Shown: positions 8,856-18,405, counted from the first letter of the stretch. The stretch is DNA of 64,000 nt from a bacterium (GCA_028716845.1 JAQUPF010000003.1:124001-188000); one strand, 5' to 3'. Made by a program: numbers and translations. Notes: generated by a model from the letters alone, not told the origin.

Positions 8856-9665
8856 ATGCGACACGTGCATTCTGGCCCCGGCCGGACGCGGTCCCTCCCC
8901 CCAAGGAGGGCATGGCGGGTGGCGTTGTTCGCCTGCGCGCTCGCCTCGCTCCTCCCCTGCCCCACGCTCCTCTCCCAGCCCGCCGACTCGACGCCCACGT
9001 CATGGATGCCGCCCAACCTGTACTACACGAACGTCTCCCGCACCGTGAACGGACTGACCGCCAATGAGATATGGGCCACCTTGTCCGGGTCCTCGGCATC
9101 GTATATCCCGATCTTTACCTCGGGCTACCGCTATCGTGCCTACTGGTGGTCGGACGTCTCCATCCGTCGGCCGGACGGTTCAGAGACGCCGATCGGCACC
9201 CGCGTCGCCGAGCACGAGGAATACACGTACATTTCGTACTATCACTTCTACGGCTATGTCGAGAGCGATTGGCCCGACCCGCCAGCCGTCACCCTGGAAC
9301 CGGGAGACGCCCTCAAGATCGTCGAGACGGTCTCATGCGGCCCGCATACCCTTTCCGCCACCTTCATCACGCCACCGCTGTGGGGAGGGAAGATCGCGGA
9401 AGGGAAGTGGGTCTTCAAGAGATACGTGGAGTACTATTTCGAGTATAGATCCTGGAGCCCTCCGTATGCCTGGACCGATGCCTGGTTCCACTATGGCGAC
9501 CCCGGTCACGCCTCGACGGTCGGCGGCTTCACCATCGTGCCGGAGGACGGGCCCGTCACGAAGCGCATCAATTTCCAGCAGGAGGGGGTCGCCGGGCTGT
9601 CCGGTTACATGCCCGCCGGCAGCGGGTCCTTCGATGACTACTCCGGCTTCGGCTGGCTGCACTGA
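8856..9665 (+). CDS. Orphan secreted protein of unknown family
   Basis: 269 aa. The N-terminus has basic residues then a hydrophobic segment (RVALFACALASLLPC) and a likely signal-peptidase site near residue 40. The Cys in LLPC could suggest a lipobox, but the context is weak. The mature part is rich in Tyr, Trp and Ser with beta-strand-like spacing and no recognised motif. It stands alone behind a near-consensus promoter (8795-8823). Base composition is lower in GC than neighbouring genes, so it may be a recent arrival. I do not recognise its family. Confidence 0.75.
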   Translation: MRHVHSGPGRTRSLPPRRAWRVALFACALASLLPCPTLLSQPADSTPTSWMPPNLYYTNVSRTVNGLTANEIWATLSGSSASYIPIFTSGYRYRAYWWSDVSIRRPDGSETPIGTRVAEHEEYTYISYYHFYGYVESDWPDPPAVTLEPGDALKIVETVSCGPHTLSATFITPPLWGGKIAEGKWVFKRYVEYYFEYRSWSPPYAWTDAWFHYGDPGHASTVGGFTIVPEDGPVTKRINFQQEGVAGLSGYMPAGSGSFDDYSGFGWLH

Positions 9666-9689
9666 CCGGCCATCCCTCGCACAATTCCT

Positions 9690-9719
9690 TTGACTCCCCC
9701 GCCCCGCCTTTGATTAACT
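9690..9719 (+). promoter_or_regulatory. Possible promoter for the GT-C gene at 9736
   Basis: TTGACT (9690-9695), 18-base pyrimidine-rich spacer, TTAACT (9714-9719). The -10 is weak, so this is tentative. Confidence 0.35.
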
Positions 9720-9735
9720 GTCGCCTTCCCGCGGC

Positions 9736-11499
9736 ATGGGGGCCGCCTTGAACCGATTGCCGTCGCTCATATTCGTCTCCATCCTGGTGCTCGCCGTGGC
9801 GCTGCGCCTCCTCATCTGCGCCCTCCCCACGGAGACGCTCATCGTCCCCGCCCTCTTCGACGACAGCTTCATCGGCCTCAAGATGTCGCAGAACATGGCC
9901 GAGGGGAAATGGATCACCTGGGACGGCCACACGAGGACGAACGCCCTCACGAACCCCGGCTTCCTCCTCCTGATGTCGCCGGTCTACCGGCTCTTCCCCG
10001 GCCGGCATGATTTCGCCCTCCACGTCATCCTCGGCCTCTCCGCCCTCGCGGACGGCCTCGTGATATTCCTGCTCTACCGGTTCGTCGCCTTCCTCGCCGG
10101 GCGGCGCGCCGGCCTTCTCGCGGTCCTCCTCTGGGCCTTCAACCCGTACGTCATCTCATTCAACCTCAGCGGCTCGGAGCACGCCTTTGAATCGCTCGGC
10201 TTCATCGCCTGCGTCTCCTACTACGTCATGTCCGTGAAGGCGGGGGGGCGGCGCTCGCCGGGGCGCTTCGCGCTCCTCGGCCTCATGCTCGGCGCGACCG
10301 CCATGTTCCGGGTCTCCCTCCTCTTCCTCTTCCTCTTCATCGCCGCCGACGTCCTCCTCGGGGCGCTCCGCGCGGGGCGCCGCGAGTCGCCCGCCGGCGC
10401 CGTCGGGCGCCTCCTCCTGATGACCGCCGGCTTCACGCTCGTCATCTCGCCGTGGCTGCTCTACTCATTCCTCAACTTCGGCACGATCATCCCCCACAAC
10501 GCCGCGCTCATCACCTACTTCAACCGCAACTTCTACCTCCTCCAGAATCCCGGCCTCGCGAACTGGCTCCAGGCGAACGCCCGCTTCCTCCTCCACGCCT
10601 TCAACTGCTGGTTCGAGATCATCGGCCTCGGGCACCTCGCCGTCACCTCCCCCTACCCGATCCCCGTCATCGGCCCGCTCGATTTCACCGACCTCGTCAT
10701 GGCCCTCAGGGTGGCGCTCATCTTCATCGGCGGGGCGATCGCCTGGTCGGCCGCGCGCCGGCTCGACCGCCCGGGCGGCGCGACCGCGCGCCTCCCCCTC
10801 CTCGGCTTCGCCTTCGCCGCCGTGACGTTCCTCACCCTCTACTACGGCGGCGTCCAGTGGAAGCTGGACAAGCGCTACTTCATCGAGGCGGTCATGCTGT
10901 TCTCGATCGCCGCCCCCGTCATCGCCGTCGTCATCGTCGACGCGGTGTGGCCGGCGCGCCGCGCGCGCGCCGCGGTCCTCGCGTCGCTGGCCGCCCTCGC
11001 CCTCCTGAACTGCGCGGCGCACGGCATCCGCGTCCGGGAGAAGGGGCCGGAGAGCGTGGGGGCCTTCTCGGTCAACCACCGCTCGATGCTGAACGCCGCC
11101 ATGTGGATCAACCGGAACCTGCCCGGGGATGTCGTCATCGGTTCGTTCAACCCGGGCATCTACGGCTACTATCTCCGGAACCCGGTCGTGGACCTCGTCG
11201 GCATCGCGAACAGGGACGCCTGGGAGGCGGCTCAGGAGCGCCGGCTGCTCGAGTACATCTGGGAGAAGAAGGTCGACTACGTCATCGATTTCGAGACCTG
11301 CTTCGATTTCTTCTACAGCCCCTACCTGACCGGGGGGGACTACAGCTACTGGAACCACATCGAGGAGGGCCCCTATTTCGCGTTCCGCACCCGAACGGTC
11401 ACTCCGATGCACCTCTACATCGTCAGGAGGCCGGACGGCTCCTGGGACGGGATCCCGCTCGACGAGCTGAAGCGGCGGGGCGAGGCGGACCCGTTCTGA
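9736..11499 (+). CDS. GT-C family (PMT/GT39-like) membrane glycosyltransferase
   Basis: 587 aa with about ten membrane helices in the first 450 residues, starting with LIFVSILVLAVALRLLI. The first periplasmic loop has the acidic pair expected of GT-C catalysis (ALFDDSFIGLKMSQN, near residue 40). The C-terminal 150 residues form a soluble domain (MWINRNLPGDVVIGSFNPG) common in bacterial GT39-like proteins. These transfer a sugar from polyprenyl phosphate to an acceptor on the outer face of the membrane. Its TGA directly abuts the TCA stop of the converging membrane-protein gene. Acceptor unknown. Confidence 0.85.
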   Translation: MGAALNRLPSLIFVSILVLAVALRLLICALPTETLIVPALFDDSFIGLKMSQNMAEGKWITWDGHTRTNALTNPGFLLLMSPVYRLFPGRHDFALHVILGLSALADGLVIFLLYRFVAFLAGRRAGLLAVLLWAFNPYVISFNLSGSEHAFESLGFIACVSYYVMSVKAGGRRSPGRFALLGLMLGATAMFRVSLLFLFLFIAADVLLGALRAGRRESPAGAVGRLLLMTAGFTLVISPWLLYSFLNFGTIIPHNAALITYFNRNFYLLQNPGLANWLQANARFLLHAFNCWFEIIGLGHLAVTSPYPIPVIGPLDFTDLVMALRVALIFIGGAIAWSAARRLDRPGGATARLPLLGFAFAAVTFLTLYYGGVQWKLDKRYFIEAVMLFSIAAPVIAVVIVDAVWPARRARAAVLASLAALALLNCAAHGIRVREKGPESVGAFSVNHRSMLNAAMWINRNLPGDVVIGSFNPGIYGYYLRNPVVDLVGIANRDAWEAAQERRLLEYIWEKKVDYVIDFETCFDFFYSPYLTGGDYSYWNHIEEGPYFAFRTRTVTPMHLYIVRRPDGSWDGIPLDELKRRGEADPF

Positions 11500-13563
11500 T
11501 CAGCGGATCGAGATCGCCCCGATCTCGAGATCGAGGGCCTCCCCCGGCGGGAAGGAGAGGCGGAGGGCGGTGATATCGCCGTCGATCAAATCGTAAATCC
11601 GCCGCGTGAGGGGGACGCGGATCGCGGCGAGCGCTCCATACGGCGGGACGGCGAAGGGGACCCGCTTGTTCCAGTCGAAGAAGGGCTCCTCCTTGGTCGC
11701 GTACTCGAGCGCCGCGTCGGTTCCCCTTCGCCCGCCCGCCCGCGCCTCCAGCTCGAGGGTACCGTAGCGGTCGGGGGGGATCGAAACGCCCGCGAAGGCA
11801 ATGCCCCCTCCCCCGGCCCCCAGGATAAGCCGACCCGCCCCGTCCCAGCGGGCGTCGCCGAACGGCTCCCACCCGCCGCGGGCCGCAAGGTCACGGCCCA
11901 CCCACCGGAGCGGGCGCCCCGGCGGGGACGACGCGCGCTCCAGTACGCGGCCGCTGATGTCGTCGAGCCGCTCCTCCCGCGGCAACCATTGGAGGAAGAA
12001 GTCCGTTTCGCCCGCTTTCAGCGATCGGAGGTACTCGATCGAGAACCTGGGGGCCGCCTCGTACTCGTTGCGCAGTTCCTCGACGGCGACGTCGCGGTTG
12101 AGCATGTATATCCTGTACGGGTACCGCTCCCTGACCTGGAGCTCGACGGCCGGGTGCCACAGCCCGGTCGCGTAGACGGGCCCGAGCGACGGGCCGGGGT
12201 CCCTCCAGACGGCGATGCTCGTCCCCCCCCACCAGACGGGGGCCCCTTCCATCCGGACCGGGACGTCGAGCATGAAGACCGTCGAGCCGGCCGGCAGGCG
12301 CAGGTCCATGCCGCGGAACTGGTCGAGGATCCGGTGCGCCGTTTCGAAGGCGCGGCGGTAGTTCCGGCAGTACGCGCGGGAGACGGGAATGGAGGCGGCG
12401 ATCGCGAGCGCGAGGAGGACCCTCCCGGCGGTCCGCCGCGCCCCCCCCTCCCCGCAGAACAGGAGGGCGCAGAGGGCGGTGGAGAAGCCCGCCGTCCCCT
12501 GGTACAGGTAGTGCGAGAACTCCATGTCCCGCGACACGACGTCGAGCTTCCCCAGCACCTGCCAGTGCGCGAGGGTGCCGAGGAGCCACCACCCGACGCC
12601 GAAGGCGACCATTCCCCACGGGATGCCGCGCCTGGACGAGAGGAACACGATGAGGATGAGGGAGACGGCAAGGACGAGCGCGGGGTGCGCGAGGAGCGCC
12701 GCGACGGGGGACGGCAGGACCGCGCGGACGGTCGCGCTCTTGAGGGGGACCAGTTGGAGGGCGGGGAGCTGCACGAACGCCGCCCGCACAATTTCCCGGA
12801 TCGGCGGGATGTAGCTCGCCCCTCCCGCCTGGTAGCCGCCGAGGCCGCCGAGGAGGAGATGGCGGACGGAGAAGAAGGCCGCCGTGAGGAGGAAGAACGA
12901 CGCGTGGATCCTCCACCTCAGCCGCGCGCATTCGATCGGCGTCTCGCCCCGCGCCTTCCGAGCCACGAGGAGGTCGCACAGGACGATGACGAACGGGAGG
13001 GTCACCGCGCTCTCCCGTATGAGGAGCGCGCAGAGGCCGAGGCCGAGGGAGAGGAGGTGGAGCACCCCCCACGCCCGCCCGCCGCTTCCGAGGAAGGCGA
13101 GAACGGCGAGGAGGGAGAAGATCATGCAGTAGACGTCGTCGATGCCGAGTATCCAGGCGGCGGTCTCGACGGCCAGCGGCGTCGAGACGAAGAGGAGGGC
13201 GGTCACGGCCGCGAACGCCCCCGGGCCGCCCAGCCGGGCGAGGAGGAGGAAGAGCAGGTACGCGGTGAGGGCGTGGGCGGCGACGAGCATCACGTGGTAG
13301 AGCGGGGCGTTCGGTCCCCACACGAGGTAGAAGAGGGACCAGATCACGATGTAGAGGGGACGGTAGATCATCTCGCCCCGGAAGGGAACGAAGCGGTTGA
13401 GGTAGTCGCGGGGCGAGGCGCCCTCGGTCCACGCGATGAAGGCGATCTCGTCGGAGCTGAACGGCGCGGTGAAGATCGGGCTGTAGATCGCGGCGGCCGC
13501 GGCGCAGATCAGGAGCAGGGCGACGGCCCGGCGGGGCCCCGGATGCCTCGGTTCTGGTCGCAT
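11500..13563 (-). CDS. GT-C-like membrane protein with a C-terminal beta-domain
   Basis: 687 aa from ATG 13563, preceded by a GGGGGAG ribosome site. Residues up to about 430 are polytopic. After helix 1 comes APFSSDEIAFIAW and later EMIYRPLYIV, similar to bacterial GT-C/GT39 relatives with an acidic residue in the first outer loop. The C-terminal 130 residues are soluble and beta-rich (IPPDRYGTLELEARA), like a carbohydrate-binding jelly roll. It is the last gene of the 18359-to-11500 series, 19 bases after the B12-radical SAM gene. Enzyme class inferred, substrate unknown. A longer in-frame reading from 13872 would add low-complexity residues and is rejected. Confidence 0.8.
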   Translation of the reverse strand: MRPEPRHPGPRRAVALLLICAAAAAIYSPIFTAPFSSDEIAFIAWTEGASPRDYLNRFVPFRGEMIYRPLYIVIWSLFYLVWGPNAPLYHVMLVAAHALTAYLLFLLLARLGGPGAFAAVTALLFVSTPLAVETAAWILGIDDVYCMIFSLLAVLAFLGSGGRAWGVLHLLSLGLGLCALLIRESAVTLPFVIVLCDLLVARKARGETPIECARLRWRIHASFFLLTAAFFSVRHLLLGGLGGYQAGGASYIPPIREIVRAAFVQLPALQLVPLKSATVRAVLPSPVAALLAHPALVLAVSLILIVFLSSRRGIPWGMVAFGVGWWLLGTLAHWQVLGKLDVVSRDMEFSHYLYQGTAGFSTALCALLFCGEGGARRTAGRVLLALAIAASIPVSRAYCRNYRRAFETAHRILDQFRGMDLRLPAGSTVFMLDVPVRMEGAPVWWGGTSIAVWRDPGPSLGPVYATGLWHPAVELQVRERYPYRIYMLNRDVAVEELRNEYEAAPRFSIEYLRSLKAGETDFFLQWLPREERLDDISGRVLERASSPPGRPLRWVGRDLAARGGWEPFGDARWDGAGRLILGAGGGGIAFAGVSIPPDRYGTLELEARAGGRRGTDAALEYATKEEPFFDWNKRVPFAVPPYGALAAIRVPLTRRIYDLIDGDITALRLSFPPGEALDLEIGAISIR

Positions 13564-13582
13564 GGCCCGTTCGCTCCCCCGT

Positions 13583-14995
13583 TCAGTCAGGCGTCCTTTT
13601 CCGCATGTTCCGCAGCAGCGAGACGCCGTTCCGGGCAAGGAGGAGGAGGCGCCGCGGCGACCGGGCGCGCGCGACGGCCCTTGCGAGGTACCGCGGCCGC
13701 AGGTAGAACGCCCTGTTCGCCCGGTTCCTGAGCCGCCAGAGATCCTCCGCCGGCAGGCCCGGCAGATTGATGGGAGGATACCCGGTGCTGTCGAAGACGT
13801 CGAGGTCTTTCCCGATCCACCCCTTCCCGATCGCCTCCTCCCTGAGCCGCGTCCCGAAGTCGGGGGTCGCAATCGTGAACGAGGCGTAGTCGGCGTCGAG
13901 CTCCCTGCTGAAGGCGATCGTCTCCATGACCGACTCGCGCGTGTCGCCCGGGAGGCCCAGGATGAAATAGGCCATCGTCTGGATGCCGGCCTCCCGGCAC
14001 ATCCTGAAGGCGTCGCGGATCCTGTCCGGCTCGATCCGCTTCTCCGCCCGCCGGAGGACCCGGAGACTCGCGCTCTCGACGCCGAGCTGGAGCATGTGGC
14101 AGCCGGCGCGCCGCATCTCCCCGAGCAGCTCCCGGTCGAGCGTGTCGACGCGCGTGTTGCAGCTCCAGGAGATGTCGAGGCCGGCGCCGGCGACCTCCCG
14201 GCAGAGCGTCATCGTCCGGTCCCTGCCGATGACGAAGGTCGGGTCGGTGAAGTAGACCTGGCGCAAGCCGAGGGAGACGAGGTGCCGGAGCTCCTCCATG
14301 ATGTTGCCGATCCGCCGCTGTCTGAACGGGACGCTCGCGTGCGAGCAGAAGGCGCACCGGTGCGGGCATCCCATGCTCCCCATCACGCGGCTGAACGGGA
14401 ACCGGCGGGCGTACGGGAGGGAGTATCGCCTGAGGGGGAAGAGCTCGTGGCGCGGCAGCGGGATCTCGAACTCGCGGGCGGCCGGGCGGCGGCCCGGCGC
14501 GAGGACGGCCCCGCCCGCCCTCGTGAGGTGGTCCGCGACGGGCTGCTCGCCGTCCGAGACCCAGTTCTCGATGAGCGGGGAGGTGAAGTCGAGGCTGACC
14601 GCGTCGAGGGCGGGGTACCGCTCCATGACCGCCGCCCCGTGGAACAGCAGGAAGCCGCCGCTCGCGAGGGTCCGGCAGCCGGCCGTCTCCCTCAGGCGCC
14701 CGACGAACGCCAGGTCCTTCTTCCAGGAGGCGTAGCCGGTGACGAAGAGGACGTGGGACGGCGCGGCCCGGACGGCGGCGGCGAGCGCCTCCCCCTCCCC
14801 CATTCGCTCAGCCCGGGCGTCCAGGACGGCCAGGTCGTGGCGCGCGTGGAGATGGCCGCTCATCACGAGGAGGTCGAGCGGCGGGGCGTAGTAGCTCGCC
14901 TTCGACGAGAAGCTGCAGTAGTTGTCGTTCTGGTAGATGATCCGGGAGGGCGGGACGAGCAGCAGGACCTTCCGCCGGACCGGGTCGGGGCTCAC
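13583..14995 (-). CDS. B12-binding-domain radical SAM enzyme
   Basis: 470 aa. The N-terminal ~150 residues form the Rossmann-like cobalamin-type domain (VLLLVPPSRIIYQND, FVTGYASWKKD, SGGFLLFHG). The GGxH element is atypical here, lacking the usual His. CxxxCxxC (GCPHRCAFC) is at about residue 210, followed by FTDPTFVIG, LGVESAS and YFILGLPGDT of the class B radical SAM core. The C-terminus has FYLRPRYLARA, shared with several other proteins in this window. The GTG start at 14995 forms a GTGA overlap with the methyltransferase stop. Relatives methylate or rearrange unactivated carbons using B12 and SAM. Reaction here unknown. Confidence 0.88.
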   Translation of the reverse strand: MSPDPVRRKVLLLVPPSRIIYQNDNYCSFSSKASYYAPPLDLLVMSGHLHARHDLAVLDARAERMGEGEALAAAVRAAPSHVLFVTGYASWKKDLAFVGRLRETAGCRTLASGGFLLFHGAAVMERYPALDAVSLDFTSPLIENWVSDGEQPVADHLTRAGGAVLAPGRRPAAREFEIPLPRHELFPLRRYSLPYARRFPFSRVMGSMGCPHRCAFCSHASVPFRQRRIGNIMEELRHLVSLGLRQVYFTDPTFVIGRDRTMTLCREVAGAGLDISWSCNTRVDTLDRELLGEMRRAGCHMLQLGVESASLRVLRRAEKRIEPDRIRDAFRMCREAGIQTMAYFILGLPGDTRESVMETIAFSRELDADYASFTIATPDFGTRLREEAIGKGWIGKDLDVFDSTGYPPINLPGLPAEDLWRLRNRANRAFYLRPRYLARAVARARSPRRLLLLARNGVSLLRNMRKRTPD

Positions 14996-15690
14996 CGGGG
15001 CCTCCTGCACAGGAAGATCCACGACGGCTTCGCGAGCGGCGGCGCGGTGGCGGGGACCCGCCGCATCGAGTACTCGAGGCCCGCCCCGCGGATGAGGGCA
15101 TCCCAGTCGCCCCGGCCGCGGAAGGCGAAGCGACCGCTCCCGCGCGTGAGGCGGAGGACGTCGCGCATGATCCGCTCCTGGATCCGCGCCCGGAGGAGAG
15201 TCCGGCGGGATGAGAAATCGACGGTCTTGATGACGCAGGACCCTCCAGGCGCGAGCCGCGCGGCGCATGCCGCGAGCGTCTCCCGCCCCTCCGCCTCTCC
15301 CATGAGGTAGAGGACGTCGGAGAGGACGATCCCCTCGCACGAGGCGGGCGGGAGGTCCCGGAGGCGCCCGACGGAGAAGGCGATGTTGTCCCGCCCGCCG
15401 ACCGTCGACAGGGCCGAGGCGATGCACACCTCGGATATGTCGATCCCCAGGACGCGGCGCGCCGGTGCGGCAAGGGCGAGGTAGTTCGCCACGACGCCGT
15501 CGCCGCAGCCGATCTCCAGGATCGTCCCCGCCGGCGGCACCCCCCGGTCGATCTCCTCGAGCGGGAGGTTCAGGATGCGGAGCCGCGCGCGGAGGCGGGT
15601 GAGGAAATCCGCCCTGCGGTAGAGCACCGCCGTTTCCCGCCTGAGGGGAGAGCGGCGCCGCTCAGCCCGCGGCCCCGGGCGCGCCGCCAT
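14992..15690 (-). CDS. Class I SAM-dependent methyltransferase
   Basis: 232 aa. The SAM-binding motif I is ILEIGCGDGVVANYLAL near residue 58, with an acidic motif II (VLGIDISE) and motif IV SDVLYLM. It closely resembles the methyltransferase at 20127-20822 (same ANxLALA and RxVxGID spacing), so the two are paralogues. It sits between a polyprenyl-phosphate GT2 and a B12-radical SAM gene, coupled to both by overlaps. The start is uncertain: ATG 15690 or 15705, both inside the upstream gene. Likely a sugar or lipid O/N/C-methyltransferase. Confidence 0.82.
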   Translation of the reverse strand: MAARPGPRAERRRSPLRRETAVLYRRADFLTRLRARLRILNLPLEEIDRGVPPAGTILEIGCGDGVVANYLALAAPARRVLGIDISEVCIASALSTVGGRDNIAFSVGRLRDLPPASCEGIVLSDVLYLMGEAEGRETLAACAARLAPGGSCVIKTVDFSSRRTLLRARIQERIMRDVLRLTRGSGRFAFRGRGDWDALIRGAGLEYSMRRVPATAPPLAKPSWIFLCRRPR

Positions 15691-16663
15691 GGCTCCATGT
15701 CTCATCGACGTCGTAGATGCGGCGCCCCCGCGTCTCGAAGTAGATCCGGGAGATCATCTCGCCGAGGAGGCCGAGCGAGATGAACTGGAAGCCGAGGATG
15801 ATGAGGAGGACCGACAGCTGGACGAGGGCGTCCTTCCCGATCGACCGGCCGAAGACGATCTTCTGCGCCGCCTCGTAGAGCCCGAAGCAGAAGCCGAAGA
15901 GGAGGGCGACGAGGCCCATGGAGCCGAACATCCGCATCGGCGTCCGCGAGTAGCTCAGGAAGAACTTGACCGTGATGATGTCGAGGAGCACGCCGGTCGT
16001 CCGCCAGAGGCCGTAGTGGGATTTCCCGTGGGGGCGGTTGACGTTCGCGATCGGGATCTCGGTGATCCGCGCGCCGAGGTCGCTCGCGAGCGCCGGGATG
16101 AACCTGTGGAGCTCCCCGGTCAGCTTGACGCCCTTGATGACCGAGCGCTTGTATGCCTTGAGCGTCGTGCCGAAATCCCTGATCGGGACCCCCGAGAGCC
16201 GGCGCATGATCGCGTTCGCCGCCCACGAGGGGATCCGCCTCGTCACGAGCAGGTCCTTCCGCTCCTTCCGCCACCCGCTCACGATGTCGTACCCCTCGCG
16301 CATCTTGTCGAGGAGCCGGCGGATGTCCTCGGGGTCGTGCTGGAGGTCGCCGTCCATCGAGATGACGACGTCGCCGCGGGCCTCGTCGAAGCCCGCGGCG
16401 AGCGCGGCGGTCTGCCCGAAGTTCCGCCGGAGCCGGATCACCTTGACCGCCGGATCCGCGCGGAAGATCTCCCGGAGGATGTCGGGGGTGCGATCGGCGC
16501 TCCCGTCGTCCACGAAGATGAGCTCGTACGACCCCCCGATCGAGTCCATCACCTTCTTCAGGCGCTCATGGAGGAGCCGGCAGGACCGCTCCTCGTTGAA
16601 GAACGGCACGACCACCGAGTAGGCGGGGCGCGCCCCCGGCCGGGGGGAAGGCTGCTCATCCAT
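15662..16663 (-). CDS. Membrane-anchored polyprenyl-phosphate glycosyltransferase (GtrB/ArnC-like GT2)
   Basis: 333 aa. GT-A domain with VVPFFNEERSC, IFVDDGSADRTPDIL and DGDLQHDPEDI (metal-binding DxD), followed by NFGQTAALAAGF and DFGTTLKAYKR. Two C-terminal membrane helices (about 235-260 and 270-295) match GtrB/ArnC/DPM1-type enzymes. These transfer a sugar (glucose, Ara4FN, GlcNAc) from a nucleotide donor to undecaprenyl phosphate at the cytoplasmic face. It starts 8 bases inside the end of the carbamoyltransferase gene. The product is probably used by a GT-C enzyme of the region. Confidence 0.93.
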   Translation of the reverse strand: MDEQPSPRPGARPAYSVVVPFFNEERSCRLLHERLKKVMDSIGGSYELIFVDDGSADRTPDILREIFRADPAVKVIRLRRNFGQTAALAAGFDEARGDVVISMDGDLQHDPEDIRRLLDKMREGYDIVSGWRKERKDLLVTRRIPSWAANAIMRRLSGVPIRDFGTTLKAYKRSVIKGVKLTGELHRFIPALASDLGARITEIPIANVNRPHGKSHYGLWRTTGVLLDIITVKFFLSYSRTPMRMFGSMGLVALLFGFCFGLYEAAQKIVFGRSIGKDALVQLSVLLIILGFQFISLGLLGEMISRIYFETRGRRIYDVDETWSHGGAPGAAG

Positions 16664-18359
16664 TCCGCTTGGGGTTCTCCGCGAGGAACGGCCCCATGGC
16701 GAGGTGGTCGAGGTGCCCCTCGATGAAGGACCGCACCGCGTCGTCGGGGCTGCAGACGATCGGTTCCTCGTGCATATTGTAGCTCGTGTTGATGATGGAG
16801 GGAAGACCGGTGATCTTCCGGTACTCGTCGATGATCGCGTAAAAGGAGGCGTTCGATTCCCGGGAGACGAGCTGGGGCCGCGCGGTCCCGTCCACGTGCA
16901 CCGCGGCTGGGCTCTCCCGCTTCATGGAGTCGGTGCAGTCGAACGTGATCGTCATGAACATCGCCGGGTGGATGTTCCGATCGACGTCCCGGTAGCACTC
17001 CGCCGCGCGCTCGACGAGCGTCGCCGGGGCGAACGGCATGAACTCGGTGCGGTTCAGGCGCTTGTTGAGCCAGTGGTTCACCGAGGGGTCCTTCGCGTGG
17101 TAGAGGATCGAGCGGTTCCCGAGGGCCCGGGGGCCGTACTCCATCCGCCCGTTGAACCGGCCGACGACTTTCCCCTCGCTGATGAGCCGGGCGATCTCCG
17201 GCTCGATCGGCCTGATCTCCCGGAAGGAGGCGCCCCGGCGCCGCATCGCCTCTGCCATCTCCCGCTCGCCGAACTCGGGGCCGAAGTAGACGTGGGCGAG
17301 CCGCAACGTCTCCGGCGCGAGATGGTCGAGGACCGCCCCCACGCCGAGGCCGCCGTCTCCCATGTGCGGGAAGATGAAGACCGACTCCACCCCCGGCAGC
17401 TCGGCGAGCTTCTGGTTGAGCCGGACATTGGCGAACACCCCCCCGGCGAGGACGAGGCGCCGCATGCCGGAGCGCTCGACCCAGGGCCGGACGAGGGCGA
17501 GGATCTCCCGTTCCGTGTGGTGCTGGAGCCAGGCGGCGATGTCCTCGCTGCTGTAGTGCTTGAACCGCTCGAGCCAGCGGGCGGCGTACGTGCCGTGCCG
17601 CTCCGTGTAGGTCGGGACGCCGTCGACGACGCGGAACGGGAAGGGGACCTCGACGCGCCGCCAGTCGCCGTGGGCGCTCAGGCCGAGGATCTTCCCCTCG
17701 TGCCGGTTCGGCTTGAAGCCGAGGTACTGCGTGAAGAGCGAGTAGACCTTGCCGAACGAGTTGAGCGCCTCCATCGAGAAGACGCGCTCGATCGTGCGGT
17801 CCCGGCAGAGGTTGATGGTGAAGGAGAGGCCGTCGCCGAAGCTGTCCGATGTCACGCAGAGCGCCTCGGGGAAGCCGGCGCAGTAGTAGGCGGAGGCGGC
17901 GTGGGCCCGATGGTGCTCGACGAAACGGATCGGCTTCCGTCGGAGCGCGCCGGGCAGGTCCCGCCGGAGGATCCGCTCCACGAGGCGCCGGTCGATCCTC
18001 CCCATCCGCGATTCGGGGAGGTAGCTGGTCATCCTGAGCCGGTACTTCACGAAGTCGGAGAGGGCGGCGGTCAGCCGGTAGCTCTTGTTCTCCCGGACGG
18101 CGGTCTCGATCTGCTGGAACTTCCGGAACCGTCGGACGATGAAGGGGGGGCTCGCGACGCTCCCGACCACGATGAGGTCCACCTCCTCCGGGGCGGTCCC
18201 CGTGCAGCGCAGGACCTCGGCGATGCTGCGGGAGGGGAAGCCCGAGCTCATCTTGATCCGGTTGAGCCGCTCCTCATTCACCGCGGCGGCGACCGCGCCG
18301 TCTTCGAAGAGGCAGGCACCGGAATCGTACTGGCCGTCCGCAAGTCCCAGAATTTTCAC
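16656..18359 (-). CDS. O-carbamoyltransferase, NodU/TobZ family
   Basis: 567 aa from GTG 18359. The YrdC-like/Kae1-like two-domain architecture shows in ILGLADGQYDSGACLF, the metal-binding histidines VEHHRAHAASAYY near residue 135, GGVFANVRLNQKL near 310, and the hallmark GRMEYGPRALGNRSIL near 415. The family carbamoylates hydroxyls of sugars or antibiotics via carbamoyl-AMP, using carbamoyl phosphate and ATP. An ATG at 18389 is possible. The TATAAT at 18400-18405 would place it almost at the transcription start, while the GTG has AAGGGA just upstream, so I prefer GTG. Predicted to carbamoylate a glycan sugar. Confidence 0.92.
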   Translation of the reverse strand: MKILGLADGQYDSGACLFEDGAVAAAVNEERLNRIKMSSGFPSRSIAEVLRCTGTAPEEVDLIVVGSVASPPFIVRRFRKFQQIETAVRENKSYRLTAALSDFVKYRLRMTSYLPESRMGRIDRRLVERILRRDLPGALRRKPIRFVEHHRAHAASAYYCAGFPEALCVTSDSFGDGLSFTINLCRDRTIERVFSMEALNSFGKVYSLFTQYLGFKPNRHEGKILGLSAHGDWRRVEVPFPFRVVDGVPTYTERHGTYAARWLERFKHYSSEDIAAWLQHHTEREILALVRPWVERSGMRRLVLAGGVFANVRLNQKLAELPGVESVFIFPHMGDGGLGVGAVLDHLAPETLRLAHVYFGPEFGEREMAEAMRRRGASFREIRPIEPEIARLISEGKVVGRFNGRMEYGPRALGNRSILYHAKDPSVNHWLNKRLNRTEFMPFAPATLVERAAECYRDVDRNIHPAMFMTITFDCTDSMKRESPAAVHVDGTARPQLVSRESNASFYAIIDEYRKITGLPSIINTSYNMHEEPIVCSPDDAVRSFIEGHLDHLAMGPFLAENPKRNG

Positions 18360-18399
18360 ATGTCCCTTATCAGTTCCACCGCAGAACAATTATTCCTGC

Positions 18400-18405
18400 A
18401 TTATA
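18400..18405 (-). promoter_or_regulatory. -10 element for the carbamoyltransferase operon
   Basis: Perfect TATAAT on the minus strand between the radical SAM stop (18475) and the carbamoyltransferase start. No recognisable -35 at the right distance. An independent promoter here would drive the five-gene series down to 11500. Confidence 0.45.

Noticed and set aside
18360-18389. ATG 18389 as start of the carbamoyltransferase
   Set aside because: The TATAAT at 18400-18405 would put transcription start almost at this ATG. GTG 18359 has AAGGGA upstream and begins the conserved sequence.
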